Assembly (NCBI RefSeq): GCF_000808575.1
Contig: NZ_JWLW01000002.1
Span: forward strand, 1-64,000
Origin: Alteromonas marina
GTDB taxonomy: Bacteria > Pseudomonadota > Gammaproteobacteria > Enterobacterales > Alteromonadaceae
DNA: 64,000 nucleotides
Direction: 5' to 3'
Shown: positions 37,001 to 46,248 of the stretch, piece after piece
How positions within the stretch are numbered: the first letter of the stretch is position 1
Layout: every line of letters starts with the position of its first letter
Program-made: the position numbers and the translations under genes
The notes under the pieces: model-generated
Told to the model about the DNA's origin: nothing
Database searches by the model: none
Seen by the model: only the letters and a program-made list of their open reading frames with translations

Positions 37001-38122
37001 TTATTCAAACCAAACGCTGTTAATTTCTAGTGGAAATAATAAAGGCGCTAAGTCTTCATAACGCGTCTTATGCGCTTCACACGTCGCGTTTTTAAGGTAG
37101 TTTTTCTCCCAAGGATCGTTAATGATCCACAAGGTATTTTCAATGGTCACTAGTCCTTCCATCGACGAATTATCCATTGTGTATTGTTCGCAACTCTGGT
37201 CGCCGGCAACGTCGAAGGTAATAGGGATACGCTTTGTTGGCTTATTGCCACTCACATCAATTACCCACAGTTCATTGTCGTTTCTTGCTGCGCCGAACAA
37301 ATAGGATGCGCCCGTTGAATGAGTATATAACGCCAGTCCATTGATAGGGTGATTACCTGAAGTAAACGAAGGAAGTTGAAGGTTAGGCTCGCTCACTGTG
37401 GCAAAATCATTCGACGAGAAAAAGTCTTCATCAACAGCCAATGTAAAAATTCTTGGCTGTCCTGCTTTATCTTTCTCTAGCGCCAAATATAAGGTGCCGT
37501 CGTCAGCCATAGTAAGACCTTCAATACCATCGTTTGGGAAGTTACCTACTTCGAACTCTTGCGGAAACTGGAGTGGGCGCACATCCGACATTTCAACCGA
37601 GCCATTATCTTTTCGTGTCAATTTTACCAACAAGGTGGGGTAATCGGTTGACCCTGTTTCCTCGTATTTGGTTTCACAGCGAGGGCTTAATGCGCCAGTA
37701 CGGGTAGCATCTTCGGTAACCGTATAAATTACGTTAGTGTCCCTGGGGTCTACGGCTAACGCTTCTAAATCAGGTTGCTCACTCAAATAGCTATAAAAGC
37801 AGCTTCGGCGCACGGTAGTGGAAAATGAAAAGCGTTCGCTCGATGCGCTTAGTGTTGCGGTATCTGGTGAAATGCTATGAAGTTTCAACTGTTGAGTGTT
37901 ATCAGCGCTAGCATCTGCGATAGTGACAAGTTGACCGTCTAGCACCACTAACCCAGAGGTTTGAGGATCAAACATAACCTTGCCTTTTTCATCAAGAATC
38001 CATTTACCCACAGTGACTTCGGTTAAGTCTTGAGGTTCAGGAGTAATAACAACGTCTTTCGGCTCGCTACAGGCGCTTATCAGTAAAGTGGTTAGCACAG
38101 CACTGGTTAAATATTTTAGCAT
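37001..38122 (-). CDS. Esterase-like activity of phytase family lipoprotein
   Basis: The 373-residue protein begins with a lipoprotein signal peptide whose lipobox is LISAC (cysteine at 18). The mature part shows beta-propeller-like repeats with DLEALAVDPRDTNVIYTVTED and GIEGLTMADDGTLYLALE, the calcium-binding/acidic motifs of the esterase-like-of-phytase family (PF13449). Whether it hydrolyses phosphoesters is unknown. It is a single gene with GAGAGGA upstream. Confidence 0.75.
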   Translation of the reverse strand: MLKYLTSAVLTTLLISACSEPKDVVITPEPQDLTEVTVGKWILDEKGKVMFDPQTSGLVVLDGQLVTIADASADNTQQLKLHSISPDTATLSASSERFSFSTTVRRSCFYSYLSEQPDLEALAVDPRDTNVIYTVTEDATRTGALSPRCETKYEETGSTDYPTLLVKLTRKDNGSVEMSDVRPLQFPQEFEVGNFPNDGIEGLTMADDGTLYLALEKDKAGQPRIFTLAVDEDFFSSNDFATVSEPNLQLPSFTSGNHPINGLALYTHSTGASYLFGAARNDNELWVIDVSGNKPTKRIPITFDVAGDQSCEQYTMDNSSMEGLVTIENTLWIINDPWEKNYLKNATCEAHKTRYEDLAPLLFPLEINSVWFE

Positions 38123-38388
38123 AGTGTGAAGTCCTCTCTCCGTTGATTAAGACGAGAGCAAAAGGTAAAACTGAAAAAATTGTAAGGGAGTATATCGAGC
38201 ATACCGTTTATTCACAAAAAAGAGTAAGGTTATGCGATAGACATCCGGTTTGCTGAGTACATATATGATTAAGCAACGTTAAATAGTCGTGCTGTCATCA
38301 TGTTTTCAAATAATGTGCAGCATTTTTGTACCATTCATTATTAACACGCTACGTGTATTAATATCGATAAAAATTGAAGGAGAGCGTC

Positions 38389-40269
38389 ATTTCTACGCAG
38401 CACTTGCCCCAAGTTATTGCAGGTCCAATAGTAAGAAAGGTGACATCTACAGAATGTCATATTTGGGTAGTAACCAGTAACGCCGATTCACCTGCGTTAA
38501 ATTTATCTGCAAATGAAAACATCATCGACGGCAATTGTCAGCGCGAAACCGTACGGGTAGGTAAGTACGCATTTATACACTTGCTCTCTTTCACTGCGTC
38601 AGAACCCTTCGAAGATACTGCGAGGATAGGTTACGCGCTATCTTTTAACGACGACAAACAGCAGGCTTCATGGGAAGATGAACAACGCGGGCTTCTTTAC
38701 GATGGGCAGTCTTCCTTAAGTTTCCACTACACTGAGACTCCCGAGACCATATTGCACGGCTCATGCCGTAAGCCTCACTTTCAAAGTGATGATGCCCTAG
38801 CACAAGTGGATGTACTCCATAAAAATGCGTTCAAAATGCAAAATGATTTTCCCGATCTTCTGTTGATGACGGGCGATCAAATTTATGCTGATGATGTCGC
38901 AGGTCCTATGCTTAAAGCCATACATAGCGTGATTGACCGTTTAGGCCTTTATCATGAAGCACTGGAAGGGGCAGTAGTAACCAACACTAATGAACTTGCC
39001 ACACATGAATATGGGTATTACGAACGAGAGCAGCTTCTTCCTCAAATTGCGACCAATACGGTACTGTCTTCAATTTTCTTTGGTGCTAAGAAAAAACCGG
39101 TATTCACATCGGTAAACGCGCAAAACCACTTGATCGGCAGTGCGGAGATCTTCGCTATGTATTTACTGGTGTGGTCCGACGCGCTTTGGGCTGATATCAA
39201 TATAGATAAAGATGGGATCCCCCAAAAATACCATGCTATCTTCGACAAAGAACACGAGGCGCTTAACGGCTTCGTAAAACAACTTCCGCAAGTACGTAGA
39301 GCGCTGGCGCACATTCCTACCTATATGATCTTCGACGATCACGACGTTACCGACGACTGGAACTTAACCCGGGGATGGGAACAAGAAGTCTACGGCAATC
39401 CTTTATCGAAACGCATGATCGGCAATGCGCTCATTGGCTATTTGCTTTGCCAAGGCTGGGGAAATGCACCAAAAAAAGTAGCGCCATTAATTGCTAAAGT
39501 ACAAGAATCAATGGGAGAAAGCGGTTTAAACTCGCACGACGAAATCATTGATGATCTGTTGGCTTTTGATCAGTGGCATTACCGTTTAGATACCACACCA
39601 CCTATTGAGGTTTTAGACACCCGCACGCAGCGTTGGCGCAGTGAATCGAATATGAACAAGCCCTCGGGGCTAATGGACTGGGAAGCACTGTGTGATTTCC
39701 AACACTCTATAATCGGAAAAGAATCTGTCATCGTTGTCTCTGCCGCTCCCATTTATGGCGTAAAGGTTATCGAAGCCATTCAAAAGGTGTTTACGTTTTT
39801 TGGCAAGGCGCTTACTGTTGATGCTGAGAACTGGATGGCCCACAAAGGCACCGCGAACGTTATACTAAACATATTCAGGCATTACAAAACGCCCCCCGAT
39901 TTCATCATTCTATCTGGCGATGTGCACTATTCCTTTGTATACGATGTACGCCTGCGCTTTAGGCGCAACAGCCCCCACATTACCCAGTTCACCTGCAGCG
40001 GATTAAAAAACGCCTTTCCGGATGGATTGATCAAATGGCTAGATAGATTAAACCGCGTGCTTTATCGCTCCAAATCGCCCCTCAACCTTTTCACAAGACG
40101 TCGAAATATGTCAGTAAAAGCGAGAGAACCAAGTTTGGGCTATGGCGAATTATTCAACGGTTGCGCCATTGGTGTATTAAAAATTTCACAGAAAAACACC
40201 GATGTTCAGTGCAAAGCTTTGTTGAGCAACGGTAAAGAGGTAGAATTCCCAGCTTCTAAAGACGATTAG
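38389..40269 (+). CDS. PhoD-like metallophosphatase
   Basis: The 626-residue protein has the PhoD-type alkaline phosphatase domain: HGSCRK near 125, LLLMTGDQIYADD near 165, FDDHDVTDDWN near 318 and SGDVHYSFVYDVR near 505, which together bind a metal pair. No signal peptide is seen, so it is probably cytoplasmic, unlike classical PhoD. Start choice is odd: AAGGAG is followed at six bases by ATT (38389), and the only other early candidates are TTG codons (38374). I chose ATT provisionally. It is the first gene of a possible operon with fldB and CLCA_X. Confidence 0.82.
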   Translation: MSTQHLPQVIAGPIVRKVTSTECHIWVVTSNADSPALNLSANENIIDGNCQRETVRVGKYAFIHLLSFTASEPFEDTARIGYALSFNDDKQQASWEDEQRGLLYDGQSSLSFHYTETPETILHGSCRKPHFQSDDALAQVDVLHKNAFKMQNDFPDLLLMTGDQIYADDVAGPMLKAIHSVIDRLGLYHEALEGAVVTNTNELATHEYGYYEREQLLPQIATNTVLSSIFFGAKKKPVFTSVNAQNHLIGSAEIFAMYLLVWSDALWADINIDKDGIPQKYHAIFDKEHEALNGFVKQLPQVRRALAHIPTYMIFDDHDVTDDWNLTRGWEQEVYGNPLSKRMIGNALIGYLLCQGWGNAPKKVAPLIAKVQESMGESGLNSHDEIIDDLLAFDQWHYRLDTTPPIEVLDTRTQRWRSESNMNKPSGLMDWEALCDFQHSIIGKESVIVVSAAPIYGVKVIEAIQKVFTFFGKALTVDAENWMAHKGTANVILNIFRHYKTPPDFIILSGDVHYSFVYDVRLRFRRNSPHITQFTCSGLKNAFPDGLIKWLDRLNRVLYRSKSPLNLFTRRRNMSVKAREPSLGYGELFNGCAIGVLKISQKNTDVQCKALLSNGKEVEFPASKDD

Positions 40270-40286
40270 TTCAAAAGAGGTATCTA

Positions 40287-40823
40287 ATGAGTGATAGCGC
40301 ACTGTCCATCGGATTATTTTACGGCTCAACAACCTGCTATACCGAAATGGCAGCAGAAAAAATCCAAGCGCAGCTCAATAGCCTTTTTGATGAAGACATC
40401 GTTGATCTTCACAACATTAAAGACGTTAACCTAACGCGCACAGCCGAATACGACATTATCATTTTTGGTATTTCGACTTGGGACTTCGGTGAGCTGCAGG
40501 AAGACTGGGAGTCTCATTGGGAAGAAGTGCACGGCTTGGACTTGGCGGGGAAAACTATCGCTCTATTCGGACTCGGCGATCAACTTGGTTACGGAGAATG
40601 GTTTCAAGATGCACTAGGTATGCTGCACGATGCAGTATTGCCATCGGGCTGTAAGATCGTGGGTTATTGGCCAAACGAAGGCTACGAGTTTACCGCATCA
40701 AAAGCTTTGACCGAAGATAAGACCCAGTTTGTAGGTTTATCTCTTGATGATGAAAACCAATACGATAAAACAGACGCACGCATCGAAGCATGGTGTGAAC
40801 AGTTATTGGTCTCGATGGCTTAA
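40287..40823 (+). CDS. fldB: Flavodoxin FldB
   Basis: FldB is an FMN-containing electron carrier. The 178-residue chain has the phosphate-binding loop LFYGSTTCYTEMAA (10-23), WDFGELQEDWE, GLGDQLGYGEWF, GYWPNEGYEF and VGLSLDDENQYD, nearly the E. coli FldB sequence. These distinguish FldB from FldA. It starts 17 bases after the PhoD-like gene and is followed after 16 bases by the CLCA_X gene. Confidence 0.95.
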   Translation: MSDSALSIGLFYGSTTCYTEMAAEKIQAQLNSLFDEDIVDLHNIKDVNLTRTAEYDIIIFGISTWDFGELQEDWESHWEEVHGLDLAGKTIALFGLGDQLGYGEWFQDALGMLHDAVLPSGCKIVGYWPNEGYEFTASKALTEDKTQFVGLSLDDENQYDKTDARIEAWCEQLLVSMA

Positions 40824-40839
40824 CGCCTATTAAATTCGG

Positions 40840-41637
40840 ATGTCAGTGTTGGAAAGTAAAGGCCGTATTCATCAGCAGTTTTATCGCAACGGCCCAAGCC
40901 ACAGGGACGGCGCTGATGTTTCATTTCAAGATATTCGCAAGCTGTTTAATTTCGCGACGATCACCGTTGGTAGATGGGTGACGGCTGAAGAACAACAGAT
41001 CGCTGCCAACCTGTTTTTCGATGCACTTTACGATCTAGTCGCGATCTTAAATATCAATGAACAGGTGTTGTCGCTGAACGGATCCCTGTCACTGGCTTTT
41101 GGCAGCGGTGGTCAAAAGCATAGTAGTGCCCATTACAACAGCGCCAAACGACAGCTTGCGCTTGCAAAAAACGCGGGCGCTGGCGCATTGGCTCACGAGT
41201 GGTTTCACGCCTTCGATCATTATATTGCACCACGGATGTTCAGCGGCATTGCTGCCGGTAGCTTTGCTACGCAAGCCTGGCTCGATAACGCGCCTATGAA
41301 CGATCATCCATTGAATCAAAAATTGAGCGATTGCTTCTCGTTGTTATTCTTAAATGATCAAAAAAGACCAAATGAGTACTTTGTGCGATCCGTAGAAGCT
41401 GATCGCGCGCTAAAAATGTATTATTATGCTATGCCTCAGGAGATGGCTGCCCGTGCATTTGAGGCCTGCATTCAAGATCACGAGATCAAAAATGCGTTTT
41501 TGGTGCAAGGTACAAAAAAGTCAACGGAAGCTAGACTTGGCATTTATCCTCATGGTAACTTGCGTACATCACTCAATCAGGCATTGATGTTGTATTTTTA
41601 CCAATTAGGTGTCGCTATTTCACACAAACAAACCTAG
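40840..41637 (+). CDS. CLCA_X family protein (HExxH-containing)
   Basis: The 265-residue soluble protein resembles the CLCA_X family of gammaproteobacteria, with LAFGSGGQKHSSAHY and GALAHEWFHAFDHYI near 125. HEWFH is a zincin-type HExxH motif, so zinc-dependent peptidase activity is possible, but a third metal ligand cannot be identified with certainty. It follows fldB closely. No good ribosome-binding site is seen. Function is unknown. Confidence 0.68.
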   Translation: MSVLESKGRIHQQFYRNGPSHRDGADVSFQDIRKLFNFATITVGRWVTAEEQQIAANLFFDALYDLVAILNINEQVLSLNGSLSLAFGSGGQKHSSAHYNSAKRQLALAKNAGAGALAHEWFHAFDHYIAPRMFSGIAAGSFATQAWLDNAPMNDHPLNQKLSDCFSLLFLNDQKRPNEYFVRSVEADRALKMYYYAMPQEMAARAFEACIQDHEIKNAFLVQGTKKSTEARLGIYPHGNLRTSLNQALMLYFYQLGVAISHKQT

Positions 41638-41779
41638 TTTGTTGTTTTATTACTGTGAAACTGAGTATTTTTTCAACAACAAGTGTTAATGAGCACACTG
41701 TTTTTGTACAAAACCCTGTATATTTTTGTAACAAGCAGTATACTAAAGCGCTCGAACGTAACAGAAGAAAGAAGACGAG

Positions 41780-42190
41780 ATGAAAAGAAAGAAGCATACC
41801 TCGGCTGAAGACGAGGCTCAGATTGATATGACCCCCATGTTGGACATCGTGTTCATCATGTTGATTTTCTTCATCGTAACGACCTCGTTCGTGAAAGAGA
41901 AAGGTTTAGACGTAAACCGTCCAGAAGATAATCAAGCTAAAAACGATAAGCCTTCAAAAGCGCTTTCTATTCGTATTGATGCTGATGGCACAATCATGAT
42001 GGGCGGCCGTGAGGTTGATATTCGTCGTGTGGTAGCTAACACACAAACATACCTAGCGGAAAACAACACGGATTCAGCTGCTATCCAAGCTCACGAAGAC
42101 AGCGAGCACGGTACTGTGGTAGAAGTTATGAACCAAGTTAAAATTGCAGGTATCGATAAAGTATCTGTTCTGGTTAAGAAGAAAAGCTAA
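41780..42190 (+). CDS. exbD: ExbD/TolR-type biopolymer transport protein
   Basis: ExbD works with ExbB and TonB to couple proton flow to outer-membrane transport. The 136-residue protein has DMTPMLDIVFIMLIFFIVTTSF at about 17-38 with the essential membrane aspartate (LDIVF), and a periplasmic C-terminal domain. ExbD genes usually lie with exbB and tonB, but none is adjacent: upstream is the CLCA_X gene and downstream a terminator. The upstream AGAAGACGAG is only a moderate ribosome-binding site. Confidence 0.9.
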   Translation: MKRKKHTSAEDEAQIDMTPMLDIVFIMLIFFIVTTSFVKEKGLDVNRPEDNQAKNDKPSKALSIRIDADGTIMMGGREVDIRRVVANTQTYLAENNTDSAAIQAHEDSEHGTVVEVMNQVKIAGIDKVSVLVKKKS

Positions 42191-42222
42191 AGCGTTTCAT
42201 TAACTAGACAAAACTTTACAAA

Positions 42223-42246
42223 AGCCACCTTCGGGTGGCTTTTTTC
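42223..42246 (+). terminator. Terminator after exbD
   Basis: Stem AGCCACC/GGTGGCT closed by a TTCG tetraloop, followed by six T residues; the UUCG loop is exceptionally stable. Confidence 0.93.
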
Positions 42247-42373
42247 GTATAAGGTCTTATACCAAAGTATCTCTTGTGCTATCGCATGAATTTTGTTCAG
42301 ATCGTACCATTCGGTGTGTCTGGAAAATCCATGTTGAAGCTCGGTTCCAGACTCGGATGTCACTGGAGCCATT

Positions 42374-43786
42374 ATGCACAAAAAAATACTCTATACTGCT
42401 GTAGTTGCAGCGGTTATGTCAGCACCACAGGTGTCTGCCGCCAAAATTGAATTAAGTGAAGCGTTTGAATATAACGCATTCATTTTCGACAGCTTTACCG
42501 GCAAATCTTCCGATGTCGAAGGAAGGTTAGCAGTAGGCGGTAAGATGGACGTAACTGATTTCAATGTTGGCTTGTTGTTATCGCCAGGTATGTCTGATTC
42601 TGCGCTTGCCGTAGGCGGTAACCTTCATTTCACACGCGGTGATGTTCACGGTGGTTCAACTACCGTGTCAGGTATGGTGTTTGGTTCTGAACTCACATTC
42701 GATAAAGCGGTTAACGCCGAGCAGACCGTAAATCTCATCAATTCGACGGTGAAATCTGGCGGTATCTCATCGAAAGGTGATGTCAAGCTAGGTAACTCAA
42801 ACGTTGTATCAGGTGATGTGTACGCCAATACTGTGAAACTTGGTGGGCCTAATAGTGTTTACGACAGTGTGAGCAACCCTGCTTTATATGGCTCCCAAGT
42901 TGAAAACGGGAACGTATTTGCCGAATCTAACGTTGAACTTGATAGCAGCGAAATTAACGGTACCGTAACGCTTAACGATGTTAACAATTACGCCGCTATT
43001 AACGGTTCGACAGCTTCATCTGTTAAACAAGGCAGCGTGAGAAAGGCTGACGTTAATAATATTGACTTCAATGCGATTGCTGCCGAGGTTACGGCCCAGT
43101 CTCAGGAATTTGCGTCAATGTCGGTGAATGGCACAACAAAATTATCGTGCACTGACGCTAAAGATTCGGACCAAGCTGTTGCATGTACCGACACTAGCAA
43201 GGATGTATTAAATACCATCACCTTCTCTGGCTCTGATGATGTCAATTTTTACAATATTGATGCCAGTTGGTTCAGTGCGGCTGATAAACGCATTGTTTAT
43301 GATTTCTCAACCACCAGCTACAACATCATCAACGTGTACGGTAAATCAGTTGAGTTATTTAACACAGGCTTCTTTAATACGGCCTTTACACAGGAAAATG
43401 AATATTTCAGAGAAAATGGTCAGTACAGAGACAACGACAACAATGTAGGTCAGCGTCATGACGGCCTTTATACCAACAACATCTTGTTTAATTTTGTTGA
43501 TGCTGATTTTCTTACACTACATAGCGTGGGTGTTAAAGGTAGTGTACTGGCGCCATATGCAGAGCTAAGTTTCTACAATGGTCATGTGGATGGAAACGTC
43601 ATTGCTAATCGTTTGGAAACGCCGTTTAAGGAACTGATTAATGACGATGGTGAAACCTACGTTGCACCAACAGGCCAAATAAACAACTATCAGTTCGGCG
43701 CCATTAACGTAAGTGAACCAGCCTCAATCGCTCTTTTATTTGGCGCTGGATGTTTTATGCTAGCTAGACGTAGAAAAGCGAACTAA
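42374..43786 (+). CDS. Choice-of-anchor A family protein with PEP-CTERM tail
   Basis: The 470-residue secreted protein has a signal peptide (1-22, after SAA) followed by FEYNAFIFDSFTGKSSDVEGRLAVGG, typical of choice-of-anchor A domains, and further strands ending in VKGSVLAPYAEL. The C-terminus has a PEP-CTERM sorting signal: SEPASIALLFGAGCFML then RRRK. Such proteins are processed by exosortase, but none lies in the window. Family members are linked to extracellular matrix or adhesion. The ATG follows TGGAG. It converges on the bcs operon, which might fit a surface-matrix role, though this is inference. Confidence 0.85.
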   Translation: MHKKILYTAVVAAVMSAPQVSAAKIELSEAFEYNAFIFDSFTGKSSDVEGRLAVGGKMDVTDFNVGLLLSPGMSDSALAVGGNLHFTRGDVHGGSTTVSGMVFGSELTFDKAVNAEQTVNLINSTVKSGGISSKGDVKLGNSNVVSGDVYANTVKLGGPNSVYDSVSNPALYGSQVENGNVFAESNVELDSSEINGTVTLNDVNNYAAINGSTASSVKQGSVRKADVNNIDFNAIAAEVTAQSQEFASMSVNGTTKLSCTDAKDSDQAVACTDTSKDVLNTITFSGSDDVNFYNIDASWFSAADKRIVYDFSTTSYNIINVYGKSVELFNTGFFNTAFTQENEYFRENGQYRDNDNNVGQRHDGLYTNNILFNFVDADFLTLHSVGVKGSVLAPYAELSFYNGHVDGNVIANRLETPFKELINDDGETYVAPTGQINNYQFGAINVSEPASIALLFGAGCFMLARRRKAN

Positions 43787-43816
43787 CGCTTTAAAAGAGA
43801 GTAAATCTTCATCCAA

Positions 43817-43843
43817 AAGCGGCTTTATAGTGCAAAGCCGCTT
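43817..43843 (-). terminator. Hairpin terminator at the end of bcsC
   Basis: Ten-pair stem AAGCGGCTTT/AAAGCCGCTT with a seven-base loop overlapping the bcsC stop codon. T-rich sequence is found on the minus side, so it probably ends the bcs transcript. Confidence 0.75.
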
Positions 43844-46248
43844 AATCTTGGCGAAGACAGCAACAGCTCATCGCTTGTTACACCGCCGCCTTGCCCTTCT
43901 CGCCACCTAACCTGAATACCCGCTTCAAATGCTTGGTACTCAACCGCAAATGCTTTTCCCATGTACCCAGCCACAATCCAGTTGTGATTGATTCGATACT
44001 GACCTTCAGCCATAAGATTTCCGCTTAAACCCGTATCTGAGCTTTCACCAAGGGTCGCGTTCTCGTCTGCCGTTGGAAATGCACCTCCAATCGGAAAGCG
44101 CAGATCGTCGTCTTGTTCTACACGTGAAAGCGCAAGCGAACTTCGAAGTTTAATTTGCCAGTTTAGCGCCTCAAGCGTTAACAGCTCTGAATAGCCCCCA
44201 ATGCTGACAAACTGACTGGGGCTAAAGTAGCCTCCATTGCCAACCGTAAAGCCACTTAAATTTTTATCGTAGCTTGTATAGCTCAAGAATGGCCCTACAC
44301 GCCAGTAATCGAGCTTTGGAGATATCATGGTAGCAATATCGTAACTCACATCACCCCGTAGAGAGAGCGCGCTATTATCGGCAACCTGCTCGCCTTCTAA
44401 GCGACTAATCTGAGCAGTACCTGCAACAGACCAGTTGTCGGCCACTGCATGCGCTACTAACCCTCTTATGCCACTTTCTATCACGTAGCCCCAAGGTTTC
44501 GCGTGGTCAGCATTGAAGGTTCCAGTTTGGCTTAATAAACTGTCTTCTTTTGCCTTTCTAAATAAGGTTGCAGCTACCGTTGTACTGGTAAGAAATTTGG
44601 TTGCAGATATTTGCCCGGTTACTTTAGCGCTAACGGGTTGATCGAACATGGCATATTCAAGATTAGCGTAAAAATTGAAATCAGGTGCCTGATAATGCGC
44701 TTCGGCGCGAAGCCCCTTATCTTTAAAGCCGCTTATTCCCGAAAATGCTCCACTCAATTGGTTGTTACCAAACCAGTCGCCAACTTGAGGGCGACCGCTG
44801 TAGAATTGCTTATAGTCGAGTGATACTTGCCACAGCCAGTTTCCATAACCGCTGCCAATACCAATATATTGCGACAGAACATCGAAATTACCGAGCCCCT
44901 CACTTCCGCTTCGACTGCGAGTATTAATACCGTAGACTGCACTTAGGCCATCTTTTGTTTGTGCTGTAACTCCCCTCGCATCGCGATTTTGATAGGCTAG
45001 CCAAAACTGTTTTCTGGGCCAGGCGTTACGTGTGGTGCGTTCTTGCAATATGCTTTTTACCGCACTGTATCTCAGCGCCAATCGGTTCAGTGTGGCTTCG
45101 TCGTTTTGATTAATTGTAACCAATTCATTGGCAATTACCGCATCGGTTGGCGTCTTCGCTAGCACTCGCTCGAACGCTGCAGTAGCGGTTGTGGTGTCTT
45201 GTATCTCTTTAGCAGCCCACCCAATTAGTGCTTGCTCATCTACACTTAACGGTCTCAAACGGGCAAGAGCTTCGCCTGACTCAATACTTTGCTTATAGCG
45301 ACGTGTATCATAAAACTGAGCCTGTCGGCTAGCCAGACCATCAGCACAGCGTCGAATGAAAACTTCGGTATTGATACTACATGCTAGGTCGAAAGCGCGC
45401 TTCTTTGCAGTGTCGCTGCTCTGCGCGCTAAGTGACAAATACCTGCCTTCATAATCGTTCACCAAACTAAATAGCGCATCGGCAAAGTCGTAATTATTCA
45501 AGTCATATTGTTGCCATGCCGCGCCCTGCAGCACTTCTTTCACGTAGCCGCTGTTATCAGATTTGAGAAACTGCTCCAGCGTTGTCGTATCCCGCAGAGA
45601 CAATGCCTGCTGCAGCTTAATACCAGTGACACTGTTAAGGCCTTGCTGAGCAGATTGTTTATCGATATCCCGAACTGCCGATTGTAAGGCCTGAGAGAAT
45701 TGCTGCGTTGCCATTTCTAACATACCTTTATCAATGGCGGTCCACCCCATAAGCAAGTAAAAATCAGTACGCTTAATTTGATTGCTCAATGCAATAAGCG
45801 TTTCTACTTTTTGCTTCGGCGTATTTGCTCTGGCTTTCGGCGTTAACTGAGCAAATTGTTCGAGCGGGAGGGCTTTAGAAGCGGGCTTATCTGGCTGCTT
45901 TTTTAAAGCCTGAAGCGATTCTGTTGATTCTGAAACCACAGGCTTGATAGTACCTTTTAAGCGGCCGTTTATTCTGTTTAGTTCGGTTTCAACTTCTTGT
46001 GGTACCTGCCACGCAGGGTAACGAGCTTTTAAGCGCGTAAACTCTTCATTGGCTTGCTGAATCTGTCGCTCATTAATATGGTACCAAAGCCCTGTTAAAT
46101 CTGGCTGTTCTTGTTTTGCAGGTAATATACCCAGATCTTTTTCTTTGTACGTTGTTTTAGCTTGTCCGTATGCCTGCACCGATACAAGTGACGTGGCCAA
46201 AGCGCCTAGTGCCAGATACAAAGACGTGCGAGTAAACCGAGTTTTCAC
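43825..46248 (-). CDS. bcsC: Cellulose synthase outer-membrane subunit BcsC (short form)
   Basis: BcsC carries the glucan chain across the outer membrane. The 807-residue protein has a signal peptide (1-28), TPR-type helical repeats at about 35-430, and a C-terminal porin-like barrel at about 445-807. The barrel fits the BCSC_C type. E. coli BcsC is about 1157 residues, so the periplasmic TPR scaffold here is shorter. The start overlaps the bcsZ stop by four bases. Last gene of the operon. Confidence 0.85.
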   Translation of the reverse strand: MKTRFTRTSLYLALGALATSLVSVQAYGQAKTTYKEKDLGILPAKQEQPDLTGLWYHINERQIQQANEEFTRLKARYPAWQVPQEVETELNRINGRLKGTIKPVVSESTESLQALKKQPDKPASKALPLEQFAQLTPKARANTPKQKVETLIALSNQIKRTDFYLLMGWTAIDKGMLEMATQQFSQALQSAVRDIDKQSAQQGLNSVTGIKLQQALSLRDTTTLEQFLKSDNSGYVKEVLQGAAWQQYDLNNYDFADALFSLVNDYEGRYLSLSAQSSDTAKKRAFDLACSINTEVFIRRCADGLASRQAQFYDTRRYKQSIESGEALARLRPLSVDEQALIGWAAKEIQDTTTATAAFERVLAKTPTDAVIANELVTINQNDEATLNRLALRYSAVKSILQERTTRNAWPRKQFWLAYQNRDARGVTAQTKDGLSAVYGINTRSRSGSEGLGNFDVLSQYIGIGSGYGNWLWQVSLDYKQFYSGRPQVGDWFGNNQLSGAFSGISGFKDKGLRAEAHYQAPDFNFYANLEYAMFDQPVSAKVTGQISATKFLTSTTVAATLFRKAKEDSLLSQTGTFNADHAKPWGYVIESGIRGLVAHAVADNWSVAGTAQISRLEGEQVADNSALSLRGDVSYDIATMISPKLDYWRVGPFLSYTSYDKNLSGFTVGNGGYFSPSQFVSIGGYSELLTLEALNWQIKLRSSLALSRVEQDDDLRFPIGGAFPTADENATLGESSDTGLSGNLMAEGQYRINHNWIVAGYMGKAFAVEYQAFEAGIQVRWREGQGGGVTSDELLLSSPRLSGFAL

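Noticed and set aside
42240..42373. Search for a sigma-54 promoter before the PEP-CTERM gene, as seen with some PEP-CTERM systems
   Set aside because: No TGGCAC-N5-TTGC-like sequence with correct spacing was found.
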